From the NCBI GenBank assembly GCA_026645375.1, contig JAPFFX010000118.1, forward strand, positions 1 through 6,955: 6,955 nt of DNA. The letters run 5' to 3'. Under the pieces are notes generated by a model. That model was not told the DNA's origin. It searched no databases and saw only the letters and a program-made list of their open reading frames with translations. Each line of letters begins with the position of its first letter. Within the stretch, counting starts at the first letter, position 1. Of the stretch, positions 1 through 4,859 are shown piece after piece. This DNA is from Citricoccus sp. WCRC_4. Lineage in GTDB: Bacteria; Actinomycetota; Actinomycetes; Actinomycetales; Micrococcaceae. Made by a program: the position numbers and the translations under genes.

Positions 1-1
1 G

Positions 2-118
2 AGCGTGAAGCTGCCCAGCGGCGTGCTGTGGACCGCGCTCGGCACCGTGATGATCGTGGCCGCGGTGGCACTGTTCGACAAGGCCGGGATCGAGTTGCCG
101 GTCACGGTGCGGGTGGCC
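2..118 (+). CDS. Fragment of a membrane-protein gene, both ends missing (unrecognised)
   Basis: In the plus frame beginning at base 2, nearly every third codon position is G or C up to about base 118. The translation is a plausible transmembrane helix (GVLWTALGTVMIVAAVALF) flanked by short polar segments (SVKLPS before, DKAGIELPVTVRVA after). The opposite strand over the same bases has mixed third positions and a His/Gln-rich product, so plus-strand coding is more likely here. The 5' end lies outside the window. The 3' end is not a stop codon: the frame runs on, antisense through the PheC-like gene, to a TGA at 971-973. The natural end therefore appears to have been lost at the junction near 119. 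The short helix does not identify a family; a permease of the APC type is possible but unproven. Confidence 0.45.
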
Positions 119-868
119 GTAGCCCTTCTGGAAGTAGTCGAACGGCTCGTCCGGATTGACCGCGCAGAGCTCCTCGTACTCGTGGTCGATGTACAGCACC
201 TCGGAGCGGTCCGTGGTCATCACGTCGGCGCGGCCGGCCACGATCTCATCGAAGATCGTCAGGTTGTCATGGGTCTTCAGTTCACCCTCGGGATAGTGCT
301 CGCGGGCGAACTTCTCGTTGGTGCCTCCCTCCGGGACGATCGAGGTGACACCGGGCCGGTTGATGTCCTCGATGGACCGGTACTTCCCGACGTCCTCGCA
401 GCGCGCGATGGGCGTCTTGCCGTCCTCCAGGGTGGGGGCGGTGAAGAAGACCTGTTCAGCACGCTCGGGGTTCATCGAGATGCCACCGACCGCGATGTCA
501 CACCCGGCCAGGTAGTCGTCCATGAGGGTCTTCCAACTGGTCTTGACCCACTCGACCTCGACGCCGAGGGTCTGTGCGAGGTCCCTGGCCATGTCCACGT
601 CGATGCCCGTGAACTCCTCGGATCCCTCGGCCTGCTCGGTGAAGGGCGGATAGTCACCGGTGGTGCAGACCGTGAGACGGCCGGAGTCCTTGATGGCGTC
701 CAACCGCGACGCTCCGGCGGCGGAGTCCCCCGAACCAACGGAGGTCACGGGCGAGGTCGCCGCGTCGCCCTGGGCGCCCCTGAGCTGATCGGCGCAGCCG
801 GTGAGTGCGAGGGCACCGAGGCCCAGCAGGGCGATGGCAGGGCGGAGGGTTGTCATTCCGGTTCTCAT
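2..868 (-). CDS. PheC-like cyclohexadienyl dehydratase / amino-acid-binding lipoprotein, 3' end replaced
   Basis: This is an exported type-II periplasmic-binding-fold protein. It is either a cyclohexadienyl (prephenate/arogenate) dehydratase-like enzyme or the solute-binding part of an amino-acid ABC importer. The start is ATG at 868, preceded by AGGAG (873-877). Residues 1-25 are a lipoprotein signal ending in the lipobox LTGC (Cys25). From about residue 56 it matches my recollection of Pseudomonas PheC closely: TTGDYPPF (69-76), GIDVDMA (88-94), TSWKTLM (110-116), GGISMNPER (128-136), DGKTPI (149-154), GGTNEKFA (181-188) and ELCAVNP (233-239). The Glu in GGTNEKFA probably corresponds to the catalytic Glu of PheC, which favours an enzyme. 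Homology stops after FDYFQKGY (Tyr250, bases 119-121), where PheC has about 45 more residues. The frame stays open to the window edge but reads antisense to another coding stretch. The gene is probably broken, or the assembly joins unrelated sequence here. Confidence 0.85.
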   Translation of the reverse strand, partial: MRTGMTTLRPAIALLGLGALALTGCADQLRGAQGDAATSPVTSVGSGDSAAGASRLDAIKDSGRLTVCTTGDYPPFTEQAEGSEEFTGIDVDMARDLAQTLGVEVEWVKTSWKTLMDDYLAGCDIAVGGISMNPERAEQVFFTAPTLEDGKTPIARCEDVGKYRSIEDINRPGVTSIVPEGGTNEKFAREHYPEGELKTHDNLTIFDEIVAGRADVMTTDRSEVLYIDHEYEELCAVNPDEPFDYFQKGYGHPHRDRQLDPGLVEQCHRGHDHHGAERGPQHAAGQLHA

Positions 869-902
869 GGGACTCCTGACGGGGGCAGAGGTGACCCGTC
901 TC

Positions 903-910
903 ATACTATG
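903..910 (-). promoter_or_regulatory. -10-like element for the PheC-like gene
   Basis: Read on the minus strand these bases are CATAGTAT, holding two overlapping -10-like hexamers (CATAGT and TAGTAT) in otherwise very GC-rich DNA. They lie 35-42 bases upstream of the ATG at 868. No convincing -35 box is visible at 16-18 bp, so the promoter may be weak or activator dependent. A GTGA-N6-TCAT sequence at 891-904 overlaps it and weakly resembles a CRP-family site. Confidence 0.4.
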
Positions 911-964
911 CAGGCGCACCCCGCCGCCCCGCGCCCGAACAGCCATCCTCCCGGACGCCTCCCC

Positions 965-984
965 TTGACGTGACTCGGGTCACA
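965..984 (+). promoter_or_regulatory. -35-like TTGACG overlapping a CRP/GlxR-like palindrome
   Basis: TTGACG at 965-970 is a good -35 box. Overlapping it, 969-984 reads CGTGA-CTCGGG-TCACA, which matches the CRP-family consensus TGTGA-N6-TCACA at 9 of 10 fixed positions. No strong -10 is seen 17 bp downstream (TTCCAT at 988-993), which would fit a regulator-dependent promoter. It sits in the control region shared by the PheC-like gene and the ProP-like gene. E. coli proP is itself CRP-controlled, and GlxR plays that role in corynebacteria. Whether this site is bound is inference. Confidence 0.45.
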
Positions 985-996
985 TGCTTCCATCGA

Positions 997-1025
997 TGCA
1001 ACCTCGTTGCAAACCCTGCAACCTC
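997..1025. promoter_or_regulatory. Candidate operator: TGCAA inverted and direct repeats upstream of the ProP-like gene
   Basis: TGCAA-CCTCG-TTGCA (997-1011) is a perfect inverted repeat with 5-bp arms. The 9-mer TGCAACCTC occurs at 997-1005 and again at 1017-1025, 20 bases apart, close to two helical turns. The block lies between the -35-like box and the ATG at 1043, where a repressor could block transcription. The regulator cannot be named from the sequence; LacI- and TetR-type proteins bind comparable palindromes. Confidence 0.4.
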
Positions 1026-1042
1026 AACCTGGGTGGTTACAC

Positions 1043-2437
1043 ATGATCCGAAACTCATCGTCCAGCACCTCCTCGCAACCCCTCACCAGCCAGCATCCCG
1101 AGTCGGGCGCCCCGGGCAACGACGCCCCCGATCTCTCCCTCAGCGGACAGCCCCGTCCCCAGGAGATCCGCTCCACCCGACGCCGGGTGGTCGCCGCCAG
1201 CTTCATCGGCAACTTCGTCGAGTGGTTCGACTACGCCGTCTACGGTTATCTCGCGGTCACCATCACGGCGGTGTTCTTCCCCGAGTCCGACCCGCAGACC
1301 GGCCTCATGCTGACCTTCGCCCTGTTCGCGATCTCCTTCCTCGTCCGGCCCCTCGGCGGGTTCGTCTGGGGTCACCTCGGCGACCGCATCGGCCGGCGCA
1401 CGGCGCTGTCCTGGTCGATCCTGCTGATGTCGATGGCGACCTTCTGCATCGCCCTCATCCCCTCCTACGCGGCCATCGGGATCTGGGCGCCCATCATCCT
1501 GCTGCTGCTCCGGGTGGTCCAGGGATTCTCCGCCTCCGGCGAGTACGCCGGCGCCTCTGCCTTCCTGGTCGAGTACGCCCCGGCGAACCGGCGCGGCCTG
1601 TTCGCCGCCGTCGTCCCGGCCTCGACGGCGACCGGCCTGCTCCTGGGCTCCCTCATCGCCGCGCTGCTCACCGGGCTGCTCGACTCCCAGCAGATGAGCG
1701 ACTGGGGCTGGCGACTGCCCTTCCTCCTGGCCGCGCCCATGGGCCTGATCGGCCGCTACATCCGCAACAAGCTGGAGGACACTCCGGTCTTCCGTGAGCT
1801 CGCCGAGGAGGACGAGGCCGTCAAGACCCCCGTGTCCGACCTGTTCACGCAGCACTGGCGGAGCCTGCTGGTGGCCAGCGGCGCCGTCCTGCTCAACGCC
1901 GTCGGCTTCTACGTGATCCTCAGCTACATGCCGACGTACCTCTCCCAGGAGATCGGCCTGGACGAGACGCTGTCCTACATCGCCACCACCGTGGCGCTGC
2001 TGACCTACATCGGGTTCATCTTCCTCACCGGCATGCTCTCCGACCGCTTCGGGCGCAAGAAGGTCCTCATCAGCGCCTCGGTGCTGTTCATCGTGCTGAC
2101 CTACCCGGCGTTCGTCCTGCTGGGCACCGGCAGCTTCGTGGTGATCGTGCTGGTCCAGATCCTGCTCGGTGCCCTGCTGACCCTCAACGACGGGACCCTG
2201 CCCAGCTTCCTGGCCGAGATGTTCCCGACCAAGGTCCGCTACTCCGGCTTCGCCGTCAGCTTCAACCTCTCCAACGCCATCTTCGGCGGGACGGCACCGC
2301 TCGTGGCCACGTGGCTCATCGCCACCTCGGGCACCGACCTCGCGCCAAGCTGGTACCTGATGGCCGCCGCCGCCGTCTCGTTCGTCGCCGTCGCCCTGGC
2401 CCCGGAGACCAGCCGCCAGCCGCTGCGGCACCGGTGA
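1043..2437 (+). CDS. proP: ProP-like MFS transporter (metabolite:H+ symporter family; osmolyte uptake)
   Basis: This 464-residue inner-membrane secondary transporter belongs to the metabolite:H+ symporter branch of the MFS. Residues 1-45 are a hydrophilic Ser/Pro-rich tail, followed by about 12 membrane segments. Family marks are NFVEWFDYAVYG (57-68), the loop 2-3 motif GHLGDRIGRR (110-119), IPSYAAIGIWAPIILLLLR (139-157), QGFSASGEYAGAS (160-172), EYAPANRRG (177-185), SDRFGRKK (333-340) and FPTKVRYSG (394-402). These follow E. coli ProP, a proline/glycine betaine/ectoine:H+ symporter, almost segment by segment. It ends at ETSRQPLRHR, where E. coli ProP continues into its osmosensory coiled coil, so the C-terminal coiled coil is absent. 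The ATG at 1043 is preferred, with a weak GGGTGG ahead of it; an in-frame TTG at 1007 falls inside an operator-like repeat. The substrate is inferred from similarity. A related carboxylate or shikimate symporter is the main alternative. Confidence 0.88.
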   Translation: MIRNSSSSTSSQPLTSQHPESGAPGNDAPDLSLSGQPRPQEIRSTRRRVVAASFIGNFVEWFDYAVYGYLAVTITAVFFPESDPQTGLMLTFALFAISFLVRPLGGFVWGHLGDRIGRRTALSWSILLMSMATFCIALIPSYAAIGIWAPIILLLLRVVQGFSASGEYAGASAFLVEYAPANRRGLFAAVVPASTATGLLLGSLIAALLTGLLDSQQMSDWGWRLPFLLAAPMGLIGRYIRNKLEDTPVFRELAEEDEAVKTPVSDLFTQHWRSLLVASGAVLLNAVGFYVILSYMPTYLSQEIGLDETLSYIATTVALLTYIGFIFLTGMLSDRFGRKKVLISASVLFIVLTYPAFVLLGTGSFVVIVLVQILLGALLTLNDGTLPSFLAEMFPTKVRYSGFAVSFNLSNAIFGGTAPLVATWLIATSGTDLAPSWYLMAAAAVSFVAVALAPETSRQPLRHR

Positions 2438-2480
2438 CGGCCGCGACGACTCCCTGACGCGCCGCCGCGGGCCGCGCCGC

Positions 2481-3101
2481 TCACCCGGCCTTCGAGGTCG
2501 GCGTGTTGCGGCGCGGCTTCACCGGGCGCTGGTTCAGGCTGCGGGCCAACTCCCGCCGCTGGACCGGAGTGGTCCCACCGCGGATGCCGTACCGGCCGTG
2601 CAGGTCCACTCCCGTCTCCTGCGTCATCGCCTCCGCCAGGCACTCGCTGACCACGGGGCAGTCGTTGCAGATCGCCAGGGCCGCCTTCTTCTCCATCGGG
2701 TCCTTGGAGAAGAAGAGCTCGGTGTCACCCGGCCCGCACTCGGCGTACAGCTTCCAGTCCCCCTCGGGCTTCCAGCCCTCCGACGGGTGTGCCGTGAACG
2801 CGGTCAGGGGCTGCACCGGCCCGCGCGGCACGGCCCTCACCGGTCCGCGCGGTACGGACTTCACCGGTTCGCTCGACCCGGACGCATCGGATGCCGGGAG
2901 GCCGGGGGCCGGGACGTCGGCGGCCGCGACATCCTGCGCCGGGACGTCAGGCTCAGCGACACCCGGGGAGGGAACGCTGGGCGCGCGGACACCTCGCGCG
3001 TCGACACCCTGCGCGGGGCCACCCGACGAGGCACCCCTTGGTGCTGGGCGGCCCCGGTACGCGTCCGCGGCGTCTCGGAGTGCGGTGTTCATGATGGCCA
3101 T
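2481..3101 (-). CDS. WhiB-family (Wbl) iron-sulfur transcription regulator with pentapeptide-repeat N-terminal extension
   Basis: This 206-residue Wbl protein should bind a [4Fe-4S] cluster through Cys122, Cys145, Cys148 and Cys154 (C-x22-C-x2-C-x5-C). Wbl proteins act with the principal sigma factor to control transcription. GDTELFF (125-131) ahead of the cysteine cluster is typical. The glycine turn reads GIRGG (172-176), with Arg where many Wbls have Trp (GVWGG). A basic tail, RPVKPRRNTPTSK, is suitable for DNA contact. The first ~110 residues are extra compared with usual 80-120-residue Wbls. Residues 31-70 are eight in-register pentapeptides with Val or Leu at position 3 (such as PDVPA, QDVAA, ADVPA), followed by two VPRGPV units (83-88, 91-96). 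The ATG at 3101 is chosen because AAAGGTGA lies 7 bases upstream; a longer frame to 3146 lacks such a site. The gene is convergent with proP and divergent from the DUF457 gene. I cannot assign it to a numbered WhiB class. Confidence 0.9.
   Translation of the reverse strand: MAIMNTALRDAADAYRGRPAPRGASSGGPAQGVDARGVRAPSVPSPGVAEPDVPAQDVAAADVPAPGLPASDASGSSEPVKSVPRGPVRAVPRGPVQPLTAFTAHPSEGWKPEGDWKLYAECGPGDTELFFSKDPMEKKAALAICNDCPVVSECLAEAMTQETGVDLHGRYGIRGGTTPVQRRELARSLNQRPVKPRRNTPTSKAG
2815..3011 (-). repeat. In-frame degenerate tandem repeats (15-nt x 8, then 24-nt x 2) in the Wbl gene
   Basis: Bases 2892-3011 are eight consecutive 15-nt units encoding residues 31-70. Most units keep a GACRYC-like core on the plus strand: GACGTC, GACATC, GACGTC, GACACC, GACACC, GACACC. 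Downstream in the gene, a near-identical 19-mer beginning ACCGGYCCGCGC occurs at 2815-2833 and 2839-2857. The 24-nt spacing encodes VPRGPVRA and VPRGPVQP, and a decayed third unit starts at 2863. Unit lengths are multiples of three, so copy-number changes would keep the frame. Confidence 0.7.
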
Positions 3102-3270
3102 GACTGCGTCACCTTTTCTGTTCGGGCAGTGGCGAACTCCGGGCATGGTGGTGGCGGTGCTCGCCGCGGTCCGGGAACCGATGGGGTCGACGCCGGACCT
3201 GGGATGGAAATCGACGGGTACATCTCGACGGTTACGCCCGGATTACCGTTCCGGAGCCGAAAAGGTTGCA

Positions 3271-3293
3271 GGACGTCGCGAAAACGACCGTCC
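3271..3293. other. Hairpin with one bulge in the wbl/DUF457 intergenic region
   Basis: GGACGTCG (3271-3278) pairs with CGAC-c-GTCC (3285-3293, one bulged C) across the 6-nt loop CGAAAA. It is about 170 bases upstream of wbl and 230 upstream of the DUF457 gene. It could be an RNA hairpin or a DNA operator. Confidence 0.4.
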
Positions 3294-3350
3294 CGGACCG
3301 GTGAATAACGCAGACGGCGGTGGACGAGCCGGTCGTGATGCTCCGTCCGT

Positions 3351-3413
3351 CGCGGCGGCGGTTAAGGCGGTTAAACCCGTCCCTCACCGCGGCGGCTTAA
3401 CCTGTCCGCCGCG
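3351..3413. promoter_or_regulatory. Composite 8+7-bp inverted repeat with tandem GGCGGTTAA
   Basis: CGCGGCGG (3351-3358) is complementary to CCGCCGCG (3406-3413). Just inside, GGTTAAG (3360-3366) is complementary to CTTAACC (3396-3402). The two arms are separated by 1 and 3 bases, so they stack into one 15-bp stem. GCGG (3367-3370) and CCGC (3387-3390) can extend it. GGCGGTTAA occurs twice in direct tandem (3357-3365, 3366-3374). TTAA-containing arms are unusual in this GC-rich setting. It may be an RNA structure in the leader of the DUF457 gene or a multi-site operator. Confidence 0.5.
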
Positions 3414-3416
3414 TGT

Positions 3417-3504
3417 GGTCAGATGTTGGGGGCCATCAGGGCCGGCCCTCCGGGGCGATCCCGATGGCGTTCCGGGGTGCCGCCGTATTGGCACCCATCT
3501 GATC
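3417..3504 (+). promoter_or_regulatory. Putative structured 5' leader (three-way junction) of the DUF457 gene
   Basis: A closing stem GGTCAGATG/CATCTGATC (3417-3425 with 3496-3504, one G-U) surrounds two arms. The first is GCCATC/GATGGC (3432-3437 with 3463-3468), containing the 12-bp palindrome AGGGCCGGCCCT (3438-3449). The second is GGGTGCC/GGCACCC (3475-3481 with 3490-3496, 8-nt loop). The closing stem ends 4 bases before AGGAGG (3509-3514), so folding could affect translation. I do not recognise it as a known riboswitch. Some bases resemble a TPP element, but its CTGAGA box is missing. Confidence 0.4.
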
Positions 3505-3525
3505 TGCGAGGAGGGGACCCCGCCC

Positions 3526-4392
3526 ATGATGGGACCACATCACGCTGCCTGCGGGGCGGCGGCCTGGGTGCTGATCGCCGCCGACGGTGAACTGCCGCTG
3601 GGGCCGCTGGCCGGCGTCGGGCTGTTCGGCACGGGCACCGAGGCGTTGCTGACGCTCCCGGAGGCCGTCCCCCTGGGGTTCGGGCTGCTGGGCGGGATCA
3701 CGGACCTCGGCGTCCTGGCCGGGGCGATCGTCGCCGCCGGCGCCGCGCTGCTGCCGGACGCCGACCACCGCCACGCGTCCATCGCCCACTCCCTGCCCCC
3801 CGTCTCGGAGTGGTTGTGCCGCGTCCTCGGCCGGGCCGCCGGCGGGCACCGCAACGGCACGCACTCGCTGCTGGGGTTTGCCGCGTTCACCCTGATCGCC
3901 TGGCTGCTCTCCCGGATCACGCTGCCGGCCGAGGCCGGTGCGTTGCAGCTCGGCGCCGGGATCGGGACCGTGCTGCTGTCCGCCTTCGCGGTGAAGGCGC
4001 TGCAGTTCATGCCGGACCGCGCGCGCAAGGCGCCCTGGCTGGTGGGGATCCTGTGCGGGGCGCTGGTCACCGTGGGACTGGGAGCGGAGAGCTCCTGGTT
4101 CGTGCTGGCGGTGGCGGTCGGCGTGGCGGTCCACATCGCCGGGGACATGCTCACCGACGGCGGCTGCAACCTGCTCTGGCCCGTGCGCCTCCGGCGGCCG
4201 CGGGAGCTGTCCCGGACGCCGCTGGTGCGGGAGATGTGGAGCAGTGGCGGGCGGATGAAACTGCCGGTGCTGGGCCCCACCGGGTCGCGGCGTGAGTGGG
4301 CGGCGGCCACCGTGATCTCCGCGGTCGCCGTGGTGGGCATGCTCAGTGCGGCGTGGGGCGTCGGCGTGCAGCTCATCAGCACCGCGCTCTGA
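3526..4392 (+). CDS. YdjM/DUF457-type membrane metal-dependent hydrolase
   Basis: This 288-residue integral membrane protein belongs to the DUF457 (PF04307) inner-membrane metal-dependent hydrolase family; its physiological substrate is unknown. Conserved polar motifs that could bind metal are His5-His6 near the N-terminus, LLPDADH (75-81), GGHRNGTHSLLG (106-117, the HRxxTHS signature) and HIAGDMLTDGG (203-213). They are spread between about six hydrophobic segments, near residues 28-37, 47-76, 115-133, 142-160, 172-205 and 258-285. The start ATG at 3526 has AGGAGG at 3509-3514; a second ATG directly follows at 3529. The frame is open far upstream only because it runs antisense to wbl. The gene stands alone and is preceded by a structured region. 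A bulged hairpin follows its stop. The family assignment is firm; the reaction cannot be stated. Confidence 0.85.
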   Translation: MMGPHHAACGAAAWVLIAADGELPLGPLAGVGLFGTGTEALLTLPEAVPLGFGLLGGITDLGVLAGAIVAAGAALLPDADHRHASIAHSLPPVSEWLCRVLGRAAGGHRNGTHSLLGFAAFTLIAWLLSRITLPAEAGALQLGAGIGTVLLSAFAVKALQFMPDRARKAPWLVGILCGALVTVGLGAESSWFVLAVAVGVAVHIAGDMLTDGGCNLLWPVRLRRPRELSRTPLVREMWSSGGRMKLPVLGPTGSRREWAAATVISAVAVVGMLSAAWGVGVQLISTAL

Positions 4393-4421
4393 CGAACCCG
4401 GTGCATTCCCTTCCCAGGCCG

Positions 4422-4448
4422 CGAGAGGACCGCGACGGCGGCCTCTCG
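4422..4448. terminator. Bidirectional hairpin terminator between convergent genes
   Basis: CGAGAGG (4422-4428), a bulged A, then CCGC (4430-4433) pair with GCGG (4438-4441) and CCTCTCG (4442-4448) around a GACG tetraloop, giving 11 bp with one bulge. It lies 30 bases after the DUF457 stop and 24 bases beyond the stop of the convergent 82-residue gene. There is no U-tract, as is common for actinobacterial hairpin terminators. Confidence 0.6.
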
Positions 4449-4471
4449 GAACCGGGCCGCCGCGGGCCGTC

Positions 4472-4720
4472 CTAGACGCTCTCCTCGGACAGCATCCGGC
4501 GGGCCTCCTTGAGCGCCCAGCCGGAATCCTTGTGGTCCAGCTGCGCCAGGGCCAGCAGGTTCCCGATGCGCTGCTCACGGCTGAGCTTGGCCGTCTCGTC
4601 GGCGAGGTTGATCATCGTCAGGACGCGGGCGTGGGCACGGCGCCCGCGGGCCTTCGTCCGGGTGTCGTTCGCCTCGGTGTCCCGCAGGATCTCCAGTGCT
4701 TCCGCCAACAGGTTCTTCAT
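4472..4720 (-). CDS. Small helical hypothetical protein (82 aa)
   Basis: I do not recognise this protein. It is 82 residues, highly charged and apparently all alpha-helical, with no signal peptide, membrane segment or cysteines. It has an acidic helix (LLAEALEILRDTEAND, 4-19), a basic stretch (RTKARGRRAHAR, 21-32) and two further helices (33-62 and 65-80). The layout suggests a small cytosolic binding or adaptor protein. ATG at 4720 follows GGGGGAG with about 7 bases of spacing, and third codon positions are mostly G/C, which supports real coding. It lies downstream of gntR on the same strand with a 139-base gap full of palindromes, so it probably has its own promoter. Confidence 0.65.
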   Translation of the reverse strand: MKNLLAEALEILRDTEANDTRTKARGRRAHARVLTMINLADETAKLSREQRIGNLLALAQLDHKDSGWALKEARRMLSEESV

Positions 4721-4733
4721 GGTCCGGCTCCCC

Positions 4734-4761
4734 CAACCGTTGATCTCGAGCCATCAACCGT
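4734..4761. promoter_or_regulatory. Candidate operator upstream of the 82-residue gene
   Basis: CAACCGT occurs at 4734-4740 and 4755-4761, exactly 21 bases apart (two helical turns). GTTGAT (4739-4744) and ATCAAC (4753-4758) form an inverted repeat around an 8-base spacer. The block is 14-41 bases upstream of the start codon, where a repressor would act. No regulator is identified. Confidence 0.35.
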
Positions 4762-4782
4762 ACCCGACGGCACCCTGGGCGA

Positions 4783-4847
4783 CGTGCCCCGGGTCACACG
4801 GCGCAGTATTCCGGCGCGGGCCACCCCGGGGCACGCGCCGGCCGGCG
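4783..4847. terminator. Long inverted repeat plus 12-bp palindrome downstream of gntR
   Basis: CGTGCCCCGGG (4783-4793) and CCCGGGGCACG (4825-4835) are perfectly complementary over 11 bp with a 31-base gap. Directly adjacent, 4836-4847 is the perfect 12-bp palindrome CGCCGGCCGGCG, 13 bases past the gntR stop. A transcript leaving gntR would fold strongly here, so termination is the simplest role. Confidence 0.45.
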
Positions 4848-4859
4848 GACGCGGAATGC

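Larger units (their letters stand above)
3102..3525. other. 424-base intergenic region between divergent wbl and DUF457 genes
   Basis: No credible gene lies here. The stretch holds the Wbl RBS (AAAGGTGA just upstream of 3101), a short inverted repeat ACGGT-N12-ACCGT near 3229-3250, a hairpin (3271-3293), a composite long stem (3351-3413), a possible branched leader (3417-3504) and the DUF457 RBS (AGGAGG, 3509-3514). I see no strong sigma-70-type promoter on either strand. GGAAC at about 3250, read on the minus strand, is a possible ECF -35 for wbl but has no clear partner box. Confidence 0.7.

Noticed and set aside
5..973. Plus-strand 322-codon open frame across the left end
   Set aside because: Only the first ~118 bases look coding. 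The rest is the antisense of the well-supported PheC-like gene and has no family resemblance.
1007..1042. TTG at 1007 as the ProP start
   Set aside because: It lies inside the TGCAA palindrome and has no RBS. The added 12 residues are not needed by the family.
1055..2431. Minus-strand 458-codon open frame opposite proP
   Set aside because: It mirrors the ProP-like gene. The product is a Gly/Glu/Gln/Asp/Arg-rich string typical of antisense frames in GC-rich DNA.
2438..2480. Terminator between proP and wbl
   Set aside because: The 43 bases contain CGCGG-G-CCGCG, but a 1-base loop cannot form that hairpin. I see no other stem worth calling.
3470..3520. TPP riboswitch before the DUF457 gene
   Set aside because: GGGGTGCC and CATCTGATC resemble parts of the THI element, but the CTGAGA box and the GGATAATACC-type segment are missing, and the gene is not a thiamine gene.
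2503..3525. N-terminal extension of the DUF457 open frame back to 2503
   Set aside because: This part is antisense to wbl. The DUF457 homology and a strong RBS both begin at 3526.
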